A stretch of DNA of 64,000 nt, from assembly GCA_942492925.1 (NCBI GenBank), contig OW818641.1, positions 1,984,001 to 2,048,000 on the forward strand, written 5' to 3'. This stretch comes from QZKY01 sp942492925 (GTDB lineage: Bacteria > Pseudomonadota > Gammaproteobacteria > Burkholderiales > Burkholderiaceae_D). The stretch's first letter is position 1, and every line of letters begins with the position of its first letter. Below the pieces are notes generated by a model. It saw only the letters and a program-made list of their open reading frames with translations. It did not search any database and was not told where the DNA came from. The translations under genes and the position numbers were made by a program. Below, piece after piece: positions 50,953-61,100 of this stretch.

Positions 50953-53421
50953 ATGGTAACCGTACACAATCTGGGCTTTCCCCGCATCGGCGCCAAACGC
51001 GAATTGAAGTTCGCGCAGGAAGCCTACTGGAAAGGCGAAACTTCGCGCGAAACGCTGCAATCATTCGGCATCGAACTGCGTCGCCGCTACTGGCAAGAAC
51101 AGGCCGAACTCGACTTCGTTCCTGTGGGCGACTTTTCTTTCTACGATCACATGCTCGACATGAGTTTCACGCTCGGCAATCTGCCAGAACGCGTGAAGCA
51201 TTTTCATGGCGATGCGCTGGACAATTATTTCCGCGTTGCGCGCGGACGCTCGGCACCCGGCGTAGAAACACCGAATGCCGATGATCACTGCGCGTGTTGC
51301 GCAGGTACTGCTACGGACGTTGCAGCAGGCGAAATGACGAAATGGTTCGACACCAATTATCACTACATCGTGCCGGAGTTCACCGCCGCCACCACTTTCG
51401 CGCTCGACGCTTCACGCTTGCTCGAACAACTGGCGGATGCAAAAGCGCAAGACATCCACGCGAAACCCGTCATCGTCGGCCCGATCACCTATCTTGCGCT
51501 GGGCAAAACGAAAGACGATTCCGACAAACTCGCCCTGCTGCCGCGCCTGCTGCCGGTCTATTGCGAACTGCTGAACACGCTTGCCGAGCAAGGCATCGCA
51601 TGGGTGCAGATCGACGAACCCATTCTGGTGACGGAACTGGATGCACCGTGGCAAGCGGCATGCAAAACGGCTTACGACCAGTTCAAGGATTGCCGCGTCA
51701 AATTGCTGCTCGCCACCTACTTCGGCCAACTGCTGGAAAACCGCGCGCTGGTCGCAAGCCTGCCAGTTGCGGGCGTGCATGTGGATGCCATCAACGGACG
51801 CGACGATGTGTTGCCACTCTTAGATTTATTGGATCGGCATGAGTGGAACGCTGAAGAGATGAGCGAGTGGAATGGGATGCAAGGCGCGCGGCGCACAGGA
51901 ACCGGAGTGTACATAGACGTACATGAGGATTCCGAGCACCGCGCAACGCTGCAGACCGTCCGCGCAGCCAGCTATTCAGCGCTTCCCAAGGTGCTGTCGC
52001 TGGGCGTCATTAATGGTCGCAACATCTGGAAGACTGATCTCACCGCCGTGCTGGATTGGGTGGAACCGCTGGCCCAACGACTCGGTGATCGCCTGTGGCT
52101 GGCGCCTTCGTGCTCGCTGCTTCATGTGCCGGTGGATTTGAACAGCGAAACCCAACTCGATCCGGAAGTGAAATCGTGGATGGCGTTTGCGCTGCAAAAA
52201 CTCGACGAACTTAAAATTCTCGCTACGGCGCTGCGCAAAGGGCGCGCTGCCGTCGCTGCCGAACTCGCTGCAAACAGAGCCGCCATCCATGCACGTCGTC
52301 ATTCGCCGCGCGTGCACAATCCGGCAGTTCAGGCCGCACTGAACACCATCACGCCTGCGCTCGGCCAGCGCAAGAACCCGTACGCGGTGCGCGCCGCCAA
52401 GCAAGCCGCCATTCTGAAACTGCCGCTGTATCCCACCACCACCATCGGTTCCTTTCCGCAAACGGCAGACATCCGGCAGGCGCGCAGCAAATTCAAATTG
52501 GGGCAAATCGACGAAGACGCTTACAAGGTCGCCATGAAATCATCAATTGCGCTGAGCGTCTGCGAGCAGGAAGAACTCGGTCTGGATGTGCTGGTGCATG
52601 GCGAAGCGGAACGCAACGACATGGTGGAATATTTCGGCGAGCAACTGGAAGGCTATGTGTTCAGCCAGTTCGGCTGGGTACAGTCCTACGGTTCGCGCTG
52701 CGTGAAACCGCCGATCCTCTTCGGCGACATCAGCCGCCCGCGCCCGATGACTGTGGAATGGATACAGTATGCGCAATCACTCACGCACAAACCCATGAAA
52801 GGCATGCTCACTGGGCCGGTGACCATCCTGAACTGGTCGTTCGTGCGCGACGATCAACTGCGTGCGGTGACGTGCCGCCAACTGGCGCTGGCGATTCGCG
52901 ATGAAGTGCTGGATCTGGAACGCGCAGGCATTCACGTAATTCAAATCGACGAAGCTGCGCTGCGCGAAGGACTGCCGCTGCGCCAGTCGCAATGGCAAAG
53001 CTATCTGGACTGGGCGATCGAATCTTTCCGCATCACAGCCAACGGCGTGCAGGATGAAACGCAAATCCACACGCACATGTGCTATTCGGAATTCAATGAC
53101 ATCATCGCCGCGATTGCCGACATGGATGCCGACGTAATCACCATCGAAACCTCGCGCTCCGACATGGAACTGCTGGACGCTTTCGAAGACTTCAGCTATC
53201 CGAACGAAATCGGACCGGGCGTGTACGACATTCATTCGCCCAACATCCCGACGCAGGCGCACATCGAGCATCTAATGAAGATGGCGGCGCAACGCATTCC
53301 GGCAGAACGCCTGTGGGTCAACCCAGATTGCGGCTTGAAAACGCGCCAGTGGGCGGAAGTGATTCCCGCACTCACCAACATGGTGGCGGCGGCGAAGGTG
53401 TTGCGTGAGATAGCGGCCTAA
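50953..53421 (+). CDS. metE: Cobalamin-independent methionine synthase, with inserted segment
   Basis: An enzyme of 822 residues that methylates homocysteine from methyltetrahydrofolate; E. coli MetE has 753. The N-terminal barrel (GFPRIGAKRELK...YWKGE), TTTIGSFPQT, VHGEAERNDMVEYFGE, zinc-binding IHTHMCYSEF and VNPDCGLKT are intact. Extra length comes from about 50 residues near 295-345 (the palindromic insertion) and a smaller one near 105 (VETPNADDHCACCAG). Both lie in the N-terminal half outside the listed active-site motifs. Start at the ATG before VTVHNLGFPR; an upstream extension is not family-like. Regulated by divergent MetR. Confidence 0.95.
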   Translation: MVTVHNLGFPRIGAKRELKFAQEAYWKGETSRETLQSFGIELRRRYWQEQAELDFVPVGDFSFYDHMLDMSFTLGNLPERVKHFHGDALDNYFRVARGRSAPGVETPNADDHCACCAGTATDVAAGEMTKWFDTNYHYIVPEFTAATTFALDASRLLEQLADAKAQDIHAKPVIVGPITYLALGKTKDDSDKLALLPRLLPVYCELLNTLAEQGIAWVQIDEPILVTELDAPWQAACKTAYDQFKDCRVKLLLATYFGQLLENRALVASLPVAGVHVDAINGRDDVLPLLDLLDRHEWNAEEMSEWNGMQGARRTGTGVYIDVHEDSEHRATLQTVRAASYSALPKVLSLGVINGRNIWKTDLTAVLDWVEPLAQRLGDRLWLAPSCSLLHVPVDLNSETQLDPEVKSWMAFALQKLDELKILATALRKGRAAVAAELAANRAAIHARRHSPRVHNPAVQAALNTITPALGQRKNPYAVRAAKQAAILKLPLYPTTTIGSFPQTADIRQARSKFKLGQIDEDAYKVAMKSSIALSVCEQEELGLDVLVHGEAERNDMVEYFGEQLEGYVFSQFGWVQSYGSRCVKPPILFGDISRPRPMTVEWIQYAQSLTHKPMKGMLTGPVTILNWSFVRDDQLRAVTCRQLALAIRDEVLDLERAGIHVIQIDEAALREGLPLRQSQWQSYLDWAIESFRITANGVQDETQIHTHMCYSEFNDIIAAIADMDADVITIETSRSDMELLDAFEDFSYPNEIGPGVYDIHSPNIPTQAHIEHLMKMAAQRIPAERLWVNPDCGLKTRQWAEVIPALTNMVAAAKVLREIAA
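51831..51981 (+). repeat. In-frame palindromic repeat insertion within metE
   Basis: The segment encodes about 50 residues absent from E. coli MetE (from RHEWNAEEM to the stretch before LPKVLSL). It contains the hairpin GTGTAC...GTACATGAGG (51908-51928), with GGAA/TTCC outer pairing, in GC-rich context (GGCGCGCGGCGC before, CACCGCGCAACGC after). The words recall intergenic repeats of betaproteobacteria as I remember them. Confidence 0.6.
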
Positions 53422-53441
53422 GCTGCTTCAGTCTCGAGACT

Positions 53442-53471
53442 GCCACCATACTGATTTTTTGGTGTGGTGGC
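53442..53471 (+). terminator. Hairpin after metE
   Basis: GCCACCATAC and GTGTGGTGGC form a 10-bp stem with one G-U pair; its loop holds TGATTTTTTG. It starts 20 bases after the metE stop. The T-run sits in the loop rather than after the stem, so termination strength is uncertain. Confidence 0.5.
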
Positions 53472-53727
53472 TGGTTATCGAAAGCGGAAGTTTGGTTTAG
53501 TGGGTGTGATAGTCGGGAATGCGGCGTATAGCTGCCGCTCAGGATGATTATGCTTTGAGCGTCAACTTTCGGTTTTCGTGAGAGGGAGCCATCGACCGTC
53601 TAGAAAACCTGGTCCTTGCCAATCTTTAATGTGGAGATGAGACCTTCTATGGCCTGTTCGCAACGGGCGGTCACGTGTCGCGTATCCGGCTCGTGGCGCA
53701 AGACACCACGAAAAGCCCGAAACGGAT

Positions 53728-53760
53728 CCCGGCAAGGCTGCGGCAGCCCGGATCGCCGGG
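53728..53760 (-). terminator. Strong nested hairpin after sdaA
   Basis: CCCGGC/GCCGGG enclose GGCTG/CAGCC around CGG, ending 3 bases from the sdaA stop codon. It is GC-rich and without a T-run, like REP-type or mRNA-stabilising hairpins. It probably travelled with sdaA. Confidence 0.55.
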
Positions 53761-53763
53761 CAT

Positions 53764-55005
53764 TCAGCTGCCCATGCCGAGAAAAACGTTGGTGCTGGCG
53801 CTCCGGTTGAGCTGGATTTTGGCCAGCCCGCCTTCCGAGGTTTCACGGTAGATGGATTTCATGTCGCGGCCGGTCTCCCACATGGTGTTTACCACATTGT
53901 CGAAGGACACCAGATGCGAGCCGTCCGACATCAGCGCGTAGGTGGCGCAGTCGATCGCGCGCACGGCGGCGATCGCGTTGCGCTCGATGCAGGGAATCTG
54001 CACATAGCCGCCAATGGGATCGCAGGTCAGGCCCAGATGGTGTTCCAAGCCCATCTCAGCAGCATATTCGATCTGCCGGACCGAACCGCCCATGAGCTGG
54101 GCCGCCGCCCCTGCCGCCATCGCGCAGGCCGTGCCGACCTCGCCCTGACAACCGACCTCGGCACCCGAGATCGAGGCGTTGTGCTTGACCAGATTGCCGA
54201 TCAGGCCAGCCGTGGCAAGCGCCCGGGCGATGCGCGCCTCGCTGAAAGATGAGCCTTGCTGCAGAAAATGCAGCACCGAGGGCAGCACGCCGCAGGCACC
54301 GCAGGTCGGGGCGGTCACCACCTGGCTCCCAGCCGCGTTTTCTTCGGACACCGCCAGCGCGTAGGCGAACAGGTGCCCCGTATCGCCGACATGGCCAGCC
54401 ATGCTGTGCGCCCGCGCGAGGTAGTTGCTGGCCTTGCGCTGGACCTTGAGCGCGCCCGGCAGGCGCCCTTCGGCACTCAGCCCGGCAGTAATCGCCGCCT
54501 GCATGGCCTGCCAGACTGTAGCCAGCCAGAGCCAGATCGTTTCCCCTTCCTGCTGGCCGACCAACTCCCAGATCTGCAGCCCTTCGCGCTCGCACCACTC
54601 CAGCACCTCCGCCATGCTCGTGCAGACATAGACCGCAGGCCCGCCATCGGGCACTCCCGCCTCGTCCAGCAAGGCGCCACCGCCCACCGAATAGCAGACC
54701 CGGTCAGCCAGCACCTGGCCAGCCTCATCCAGCGCCTCGAAACGCATGCCGTTCGGGTGACGCGGCAGCAACTCCGCCGCCCGCCACAGGATTTCCACCG
54801 GCAGCGGCGCGAAGGGCCCCTGCACCGCCACGTCCGTCATGTGACCATGCCCCGTGGCAGCGAGGCTGCCGTACAGCGTGACGCGGACGCGCCGGCAGCC
54901 CTCAGGCAAAGCCTGTGCGAAGGCCTGCGCGGCAAAGCGCGGCCCCATTGTGTGACTGCTCGAAGGCCCCAGGCCAATGCGGTACAACTCCTTCAGAGAT
55001 TTCAT
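53764..55005 (-). CDS. sdaA: L-serine dehydratase
   Basis: A 413-residue iron-sulfur enzyme that converts L-serine to pyruvate and ammonia. The N-terminal beta domain has GLGPSSSHTMGP; the alpha domain has TAPTCGACGVLPSVL, ASISGAEVGCQGEVGTACAMAA and LTCDPIGGYVQIPCIERN, with the cluster cysteines. AGGAAGAAGCG precedes the ATG at 55005; the frame is open upstream but not family-like. Visibly more GC-rich at third codon positions than all neighbours, so it may be acquired, perhaps from a pseudomonad-like source. No serine transporter adjoins it. Confidence 0.93.
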   Translation of the reverse strand: MKSLKELYRIGLGPSSSHTMGPRFAAQAFAQALPEGCRRVRVTLYGSLAATGHGHMTDVAVQGPFAPLPVEILWRAAELLPRHPNGMRFEALDEAGQVLADRVCYSVGGGALLDEAGVPDGGPAVYVCTSMAEVLEWCEREGLQIWELVGQQEGETIWLWLATVWQAMQAAITAGLSAEGRLPGALKVQRKASNYLARAHSMAGHVGDTGHLFAYALAVSEENAAGSQVVTAPTCGACGVLPSVLHFLQQGSSFSEARIARALATAGLIGNLVKHNASISGAEVGCQGEVGTACAMAAGAAAQLMGGSVRQIEYAAEMGLEHHLGLTCDPIGGYVQIPCIERNAIAAVRAIDCATYALMSDGSHLVSFDNVVNTMWETGRDMKSIYRETSEGGLAKIQLNRSASTNVFLGMGS

Positions 55006-55211
55006 CGCTTCTTCCTCGTTCTGTGGGAGACCCCACTCCGGACACTGCCAGAATGAGCGCCCAACCATCATACACGACAGCCCATTGATCTGAGGGCGTT
55101 GTATCACTAGAAGTGAGAGTGTCGGCTTCGGTCGCGTTGCTATCGGTGCTTAGTGCATTGAGAGACCGCTCCTAGCTGGAAACGAAATCTCACGCCATCA
55201 GCTGCGAACGT

Positions 55212-55265
55212 CGGCTTTGGCCGATCTACGGTCAGCATGAATGTCTTAACGACAGATCATCGGCC
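55212..55265 (+). repeat. Left copy of imperfect 54-bp direct repeat
   Basis: It begins CGGCTTTGGCCGATCTACGG and ends CAGATCATCGGCC, with the same spacing as the right copy (63285-63338). The two outer parts (26 and 13 bases) match closely; the central 15 bases do not. It marks the left border of the efflux-two-component region. Confidence 0.65.
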
Positions 55266-55393
55266 GAAGCGGACTATCAAACCCCCGCCCCCGATCGGCG
55301 GTATCCAGCCAGAAGCAGACAGCCAATCTGTTTCTTTCAGTCTGGCTGCTGCAATTTGTGTTTGCCACAATAGTTGCATTTCAGCCATTTTGC

Positions 55394-55408
55394 TTTACTT
55401 ATCTTTAC
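55394..55408 (-). promoter_or_regulatory. CpxR-box-like direct repeat
   Basis: TTTAC-TTATC-TTTAC is, on the minus strand, GTAAA-N5-GTAAA, the consensus of the CpxR binding site. It lies about 205 bases before the efflux operon whose regulator gene is CpxR-like. It should be the autoregulatory site. Confidence 0.55.
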
Positions 55409-55613
55409 ATTACAGAGAAATCATAGAAAACCTGCGCAAATATAGTACAGGCTGACGTGGTGAGCCTGTTCCAAGTTTGTAAGTGCCAGTAAGGTCAAAA
55501 CGAGCTTTAGCAGATTCAGGCTGCGCGATGAATGGTTAGAGTTTACCGCGCATATTCCAAGACAAATTCTTGATAAAACCACGGTTCAGTAATCTTCGTA
55601 AATTGAGGTAACC

Positions 55614-57014
55614 ATGCGTTTTATCAGGCTAATAATCTTAGCTAGTATTGGACTCGCACTTACTGGTTGTGCTATCGGTCCGGATTATCGACAGCCAGAA
55701 CCAAACCTGCCAACTCGCTGGCACGCGCAATTGCCACATGGTGGCAAATTAGTGCGCCTCGTCGACTGGTGGAGCCAGTTCGACGACCCATTGCTGACCG
55801 ATTTGATCAAACAAGCTGAAGATGCTAGCTCGACGCTGGCGCAGGCAAAAGCTCGCATTATGCAAAGCCGCGTTGAGGTTGCAGCAGCTCGCAACTCGCT
55901 ATTGCCAAACTTGAATCTTGGTGCATCGGGAACACGATATGGTGGCCAAGCAGTAACGTCGTCCGATACTAGCTTGCTTAGTCAGCAACAAGGAAAGGCC
56001 ACGCTCGATGCCGGTTGGGAGGTAGACCTGTTCGGAGGCGGCCGCCGCGCATATGAAGCAGCAAACGCCAGGCAAACAAGTGCGCAAGCAGCCTGGCATG
56101 ACGCGCGTATCTTGCTTGCAGCAGAAATTGCTCAGCGGTACGTCGGACTGCGAGCTTGCGAGGCGTTGCTCGTCGATGCCACGTCAGAACGCGATTCGCT
56201 GGAGGCAACCACGCAATTGACCCGCGAAAAGATCAATGCTGGCTTCGCGTCGTCTGCTGATGGCGCTCTGGCCGAAACAAATCGTGCTGGAGCAACCACA
56301 AAGGTAATTTCGCAACGCGCAGAGTGTGACATCAATATCAAGGCGCTGGTAGCGCTAACCGGACAGGAAGAATCTGCACTACGCGAGCGTTTGCAGACGC
56401 GCTTTGGACAACTGCCGCGGCCATCCGCACTAGCGGTCGACAAACTGCCGGCGAGATTGCTGAGCCACCGACCAGATTTGGCCGTCGCCGAGCGAGAACT
56501 TGCCGCAACGAGCGCAGAAATCGGTAGCGCTAAAGCAGCACTCTACCCGCGCCTATCCTTGAACGGTTCAGTCGGCGTGCAATACATACGTGCCGCGGGC
56601 ATGGTCGCCAACGGGAACTACTGGAGTTTCGGCCCGAATCTGGATTTACCGATCTTCGATGCAGGAAGGCGCCTCGCAAATGTTGATGCTGCAAAAGCAC
56701 GATACGAAAGTGCCCTCGCAAATTACAAGATGCAGGTTCGCCAAGCGGTACGCGAGGTAGAAGAAGCGTTAGTACGGCTCGACAGCGCTAACCGGCGTGA
56801 AATTGAAACGCGGCGTGCAGCAGAGGGCAAAGCTGTTGCATTCCGTGCAGCAGAAGAGCGTTGGCGTGTAGGGTTTGCATCGCAATTGGAACTCGAAGAA
56901 TTTCGCCGTTTGCAAGTGAACTCGCGAATGCAACATCTGACCGTACAACAAGAAGCTGTGTCAGCTTGGATCGTACTATATCGCGCTGTTGGCGGCGGTT
57001 GGGAAAAAGAATGA
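55614..57014 (+). CDS. Outer-membrane factor lipoprotein of RND efflux system (OprM/NodT type)
   Basis: A 466-residue outer-membrane channel subunit. Lipobox LALTGC places the lipidated Cys at 19. Two OEP repeats follow, with the LIKQAEDASSTLAQAKARI and VEEALVRLDSANRREIETR helices and GASGTRYG-like barrel parts. It forms the trimeric exit duct of a tripartite pump with the two following genes, 19 bp before the fusion protein gene. It has its own leader with the CpxR-box-like repeat. Confidence 0.95.
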   Translation: MRFIRLIILASIGLALTGCAIGPDYRQPEPNLPTRWHAQLPHGGKLVRLVDWWSQFDDPLLTDLIKQAEDASSTLAQAKARIMQSRVEVAAARNSLLPNLNLGASGTRYGGQAVTSSDTSLLSQQQGKATLDAGWEVDLFGGGRRAYEAANARQTSAQAAWHDARILLAAEIAQRYVGLRACEALLVDATSERDSLEATTQLTREKINAGFASSADGALAETNRAGATTKVISQRAECDINIKALVALTGQEESALRERLQTRFGQLPRPSALAVDKLPARLLSHRPDLAVAERELAATSAEIGSAKAALYPRLSLNGSVGVQYIRAAGMVANGNYWSFGPNLDLPIFDAGRRLANVDAAKARYESALANYKMQVRQAVREVEEALVRLDSANRREIETRRAAEGKAVAFRAAEERWRVGFASQLELEEFRRLQVNSRMQHLTVQQEAVSAWIVLYRAVGGGWEKE

Positions 57015-57033
57015 AACAGAAAGAGGCTGATAA

Positions 57034-58173
57034 ATGAAAATGCCAAAAATAACAATGCCGAAAATAAAGATGCCTAGCAAGAAAATAATTATTGTTTCTG
57101 GAATCGCCGCACTTGTATTAGGTGTAGCCTCGCTAATGCTTTTCGTTCGTGAGCAAGAGAAGCCGTCAGAAAAAAAACAACCGAAAGCTGCACTTACTGT
57201 CAGCATTACAACGCCAAATAAAGTCGAGTGGCCGATCTCATATGTGGCCAATGGCAACGTTGCTGCCTGGCAGGAAGCCATTATCGGTACAGAGGCCAGC
57301 GGACGAAGTATTGTCGATATTCGTGCAAACGTTGGTGATCGCGTACGCAAAGGACAGGTTTTGGCGCTGCTACAAAGTGACATTGTCATTGCGGAGCTGG
57401 GGCAGGCAAAAGCTGGGTTGGTAGAAGCGCGAGCTGTTCAATTCGAAGCGAAAGCGAATGCGGAACGCGCACGTCAAATACAAAAATCTGGCGCACTCAG
57501 CGCGCAGCAGGTCGCGCAATACCTGACCGCCGAACAAACCGCTGTAGCTAGAGTCGCATCGTTTAAAGCACAAGTCAAAAGTGCAGAAATAAAACTGGCA
57601 CAGTCGCGCATTGTCGCTCCAGATGATGGCACCATCACTGCCAGAAGCGCCACGCTGGGCGCCGTCGTTTCACCTGGAAATGAGCTGTTCCGGCTAAATC
57701 GCCGCGATCGGCTTGAGTGGCGCGCTGAGCTTCCCGCAGCTGAGCTTGCTCAAGTAAAGCCAGGACAGACTGTCACGCTTTCCGCAAATGGAAATAACAA
57801 GATTCGCGGAAAGGTACGTATTGCCGCACCAACGGTTGAGCAGCAAACCCGCAATGGGTTGATTTACGTGGATCTAGATGAAACAACTGAAGCGCGCGCC
57901 GGAATGTTTGCGCGCGGTGAGATTGAAACTGGCAAGGCTGAAATGCTGGTGTTGCCGCAAACTTCCGTGTTGTTACGCGATGGGTTTAGTTACGTGTTCC
58001 TGGTTGACCCAAACGGGCGTGTAACTCAAACGAAAGTAAAAGTAGGCCAGCGTATTGGCGAGCTCGTGGCAATCATATCCGGGCTAAATGGTAGCGCACA
58101 GGTCGTGGCGGATGGCGTGGCATTCCTTGCCGATGGCGATGTAGTCCGGATTGTACCGGCTAAGGCTCAGTGA
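57034..58173 (+). CDS. Periplasmic membrane-fusion protein of RND efflux system
   Basis: A 379-residue adaptor with one N-terminal membrane anchor (about 15-35), a Lys-rich juxtamembrane stretch, a lipoyl-like half (GNVAAWQEAIIGTEASGRSIVDIRANVGDRVRKGQVLALL), an alpha-hairpin (about 120-170), the second lipoyl half (IVAPDDGTITARSATLGAVV) and beta-barrel. GAGG precedes the ATG. Couples the pump to the outer-membrane factor. Confidence 0.95.
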   Translation: MKMPKITMPKIKMPSKKIIIVSGIAALVLGVASLMLFVREQEKPSEKKQPKAALTVSITTPNKVEWPISYVANGNVAAWQEAIIGTEASGRSIVDIRANVGDRVRKGQVLALLQSDIVIAELGQAKAGLVEARAVQFEAKANAERARQIQKSGALSAQQVAQYLTAEQTAVARVASFKAQVKSAEIKLAQSRIVAPDDGTITARSATLGAVVSPGNELFRLNRRDRLEWRAELPAAELAQVKPGQTVTLSANGNNKIRGKVRIAAPTVEQQTRNGLIYVDLDETTEARAGMFARGEIETGKAEMLVLPQTSVLLRDGFSYVFLVDPNGRVTQTKVKVGQRIGELVAIISGLNGSAQVVADGVAFLADGDVVRIVPAKAQ

Positions 58174-58183
58174 GGAGACGATC

Positions 58184-61100
58184 ATGAACATCTCATCCTG
58201 GTCAATCCGCAACCCTATCCCTGCGATTCTGCTTTTCATGTTGTTGACGATTTTCGGACTATTCACTTTTCGTGCGATGAAGATACAGAACATGCCGGAC
58301 ATGGATTTGCCAATGATCGTTGTATCGGCATCGTTGCCTGGCGCGGCACCATCGCAAATGGAAACTGAGATCGCTCGCAAGATTGAAAACTCGATTGCCT
58401 CCTTGCAGGGCGTGAAGCACATTACGACAACATTGCAGGACGGTACCGCAACAATCACCATCGAATTTCGCCTGGAAAAACCCATCCAGGAAGCGCTTGA
58501 CGAGGTGCGCGATGCCGTATCGCGCGTCCGCTCGGATTTGCCAAGCGACATGCGCGATCCCGTGATTAGCAAATCGAACATTGCCGGCTCGCCCATTCTG
58601 ACTTACACCGTTGCATCGACACGCATGGACGAAGAAGCATTGTCATGGTTCGTCGATAACGACATGACCAAGGCGATGTTGAGCGTGAAGGGCGTCGGCG
58701 CTGTTTCCAGAATTGGCGGCATTACGCGGCAAGTCAAGGTCGAACTCGATCCGGAAAAAATGCTGGCATTGAATGCCACTGCCGCAGATATCTCGCGCCA
58801 GCTAAGGCAGACGCAACAAGAAGCATCAGGCGGCAAAACCGACCTGGGCAGCCTCGAACAATCTGTGCGCACCATTGCAACGGTAAAAACTGCGGCTGAG
58901 CTTGCGCAGATGGACATCGTACTTTCCAATGGCCGTCACGTACGGCTGGATCAAGTCGCGACGGTGAGTGACACGGCAGCAGAAAAGCGTAGCGCAGCCT
59001 ACTTGAGTGGCAAGCCTGTTGTGGCATTTGAAATAGTACGCACAAATGGGGCTGGCGAAGTCGATATCATGCACAAGGTCCGTGCAGAATTGGAGCAGAT
59101 GAAGCAAAAGCATCCTGACATTACCGTGACGGAGGCATTCAATTTTGTCGATCCCGTCGTAGAAAATTATGACAGCTCGATGCATCTACTCTACGAAGGT
59201 GCGGTGCTTGCGGTACTGGTGGTATGGCTCTTCCTACGCGATTGGCGCGCGACCTTCGTTTCAGCAATGGCGCTACCGCTGTCAATTATTCCGACCTTTG
59301 CCGCAATGTACCTGTTTGGATTCACACTTAACGTCGTGACGCTTTTGTCGCTGTCGCTGGTGGTCGGGATTCTTGTCGATGATGCCATCGTTGAAATCGA
59401 GAACATCATGCGTCATCTGGCTATGGGCAAGACACCGTATCAGGCAGCCATGGAGGCGGCTGATGAAATCGGGCTTGCCGTGGTCGCCACGACATTCGCG
59501 CTAATCGCAGTGTTTCTACCGACAGCCTTCATGACCGGTATTGTGGGGAAGTTTTTCGTCCAATTTGGTTGGACGGCAGCGATTGCCGTGTTCTTCTCGC
59601 TGGTTGTAGCGCGGCTGCTTACGCCGATGATGGCAGCCTATCTACTCAAGCCAATAGTACAGGCGCACAAGGAAGCGGGCTGGGAGAAATGGTACCAGCA
59701 GCTTGCCAACTGGAGCTTGACGCATCGCACCAAAACCATGGTGGCAACTGCCGTCTTTTTCTTTGGTGTTCTTTTTGGCGTAACGCCTTTCTTGCCAACC
59801 GGTTTCTTCCCGCCAGATGATTTGTCGCAAACGCAGGTTTCGCTGACATTGCCACCTGGCAGTACATTCAGCCAGTCCGAAAAGCTGGTAAAGCAGGCTG
59901 AAGCCATCGTTGGCAAACACTCTCAGGTGAAAACAATTTACACCACCATTGGCGGTGGTTCGTCTGGAGGCAACGCGTTTGAAACGCAAGGTGCTACAAA
60001 TCCAGGCAAAGCAACACTGACCATTAACCTGACCCCACGCAAAGAGCGCAGCGGCATTAGCAAACAAACCATCGAAGCGGAATTGCGCAACGAACTGGAG
60101 TCTTTGCCCGGCGTACGAATCAAGGTCGGTATGAGCGGTGGATCAGAGAAGTATCAAATTGCGCTTACCGGCGACGATGGGCAGGCACTGATTGAACATG
60201 CACGTAAAGTCGAGCGTGAGTTGCGCGGTATTCCTGGCGTTGGCAATGTCACTTCCAGCTCGAGCCTGGTTCGCCCGGAACTCGTGATTCGTCCGGATTT
60301 TGCGCGAGCAGCCGACTTGGGCGTCACATCAGCAGCAATCGCCGATACGTTGCGCGTGGCCACTACCGGTGACTATGACCAGTCGCTGGCGAAACTGAAT
60401 CTATCGCAACGCCAGATCCCAATCGTGGTCAAGCTGAATGATGCGGCGCGCAAGGACCTGGGCCTTATCTCGCGTTTGACTGTCCCCGGCGCGCGCGGCC
60501 CGGTGATGCTTGCTAATTTCGCCAATGTCGAGGTTTCAGGCGGCCCTGCGCAGATCGACCGTTATGACAGAAGTCGTACCGTCAACATTGAGGTTGAACT
60601 CAATGGTGCGCCACTTGGCGACGTACAAGCAATGGCGAACGAATTGCCCAGCTTGAAGAACTTGCCCGCTGGCTTGCATAAAGCTGCAATTGGTGATGCC
60701 GAGTCAATGGATGAGTTGTTTGAAGGATTCAGCCTTGCCATGGGCACAGGTGTGCTATGCATATACATTGTTTTAGTACTGCTGTTTAAAGACTTTACGC
60801 AGCCAGTTACCATTCTTGCAGCCCTGATTTTGTCTGTACCTGGCGCAATCTTGGCACTCTTCATAACGAGGTCGGCACTATCGATGCCAGCAATGATCGG
60901 TATGATTATGTTAATGGGTGTCGCAACCAAGAACTCCATCCTGCTGGTAGAGTATGCCATTACGGCGCGCGCCGAGGGAGGGATGGGGCGTTTCGAGGCA
61001 CTGCTCGATGCCGCCCATAAGCGTACCCGCCCTATCATTATGACGACTATCGCAATGGGAGCAGGCATGATGCCTATTGCCCTTGGTTTAGGAACAGATC

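Larger units (their letters stand above)
53422..53763. other. 342-bp region without a gene, with hairpins at both ends
   Basis: The left end has a perfect 14-bp palindrome CAGTCTCGAGACTG (53429-53442) running into the metE hairpin. The right end has a strong nested hairpin beside the sdaA stop. An open frame on the minus strand (53562-53846) crosses the end of sdaA and is a shadow. The base composition changes from AT-rich to GC-rich near 53620, compatible with a junction. Confidence 0.55.
55006..55613. other. 608-bp spacer upstream of the efflux operon
   Basis: It holds the left 54-bp repeat (55212-55265), the CpxR-box-like direct repeat (55394-55408) within an AT-rich promoter stretch, and no credible gene. 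An open frame at 55237-55455 crosses these elements and has no protein-like character. Confidence 0.6.

Noticed and set aside
55237..55455. 72-codon open frame before the efflux operon
   Set aside because: It spans the 54-bp repeat and the CpxR-like box and resembles no protein.
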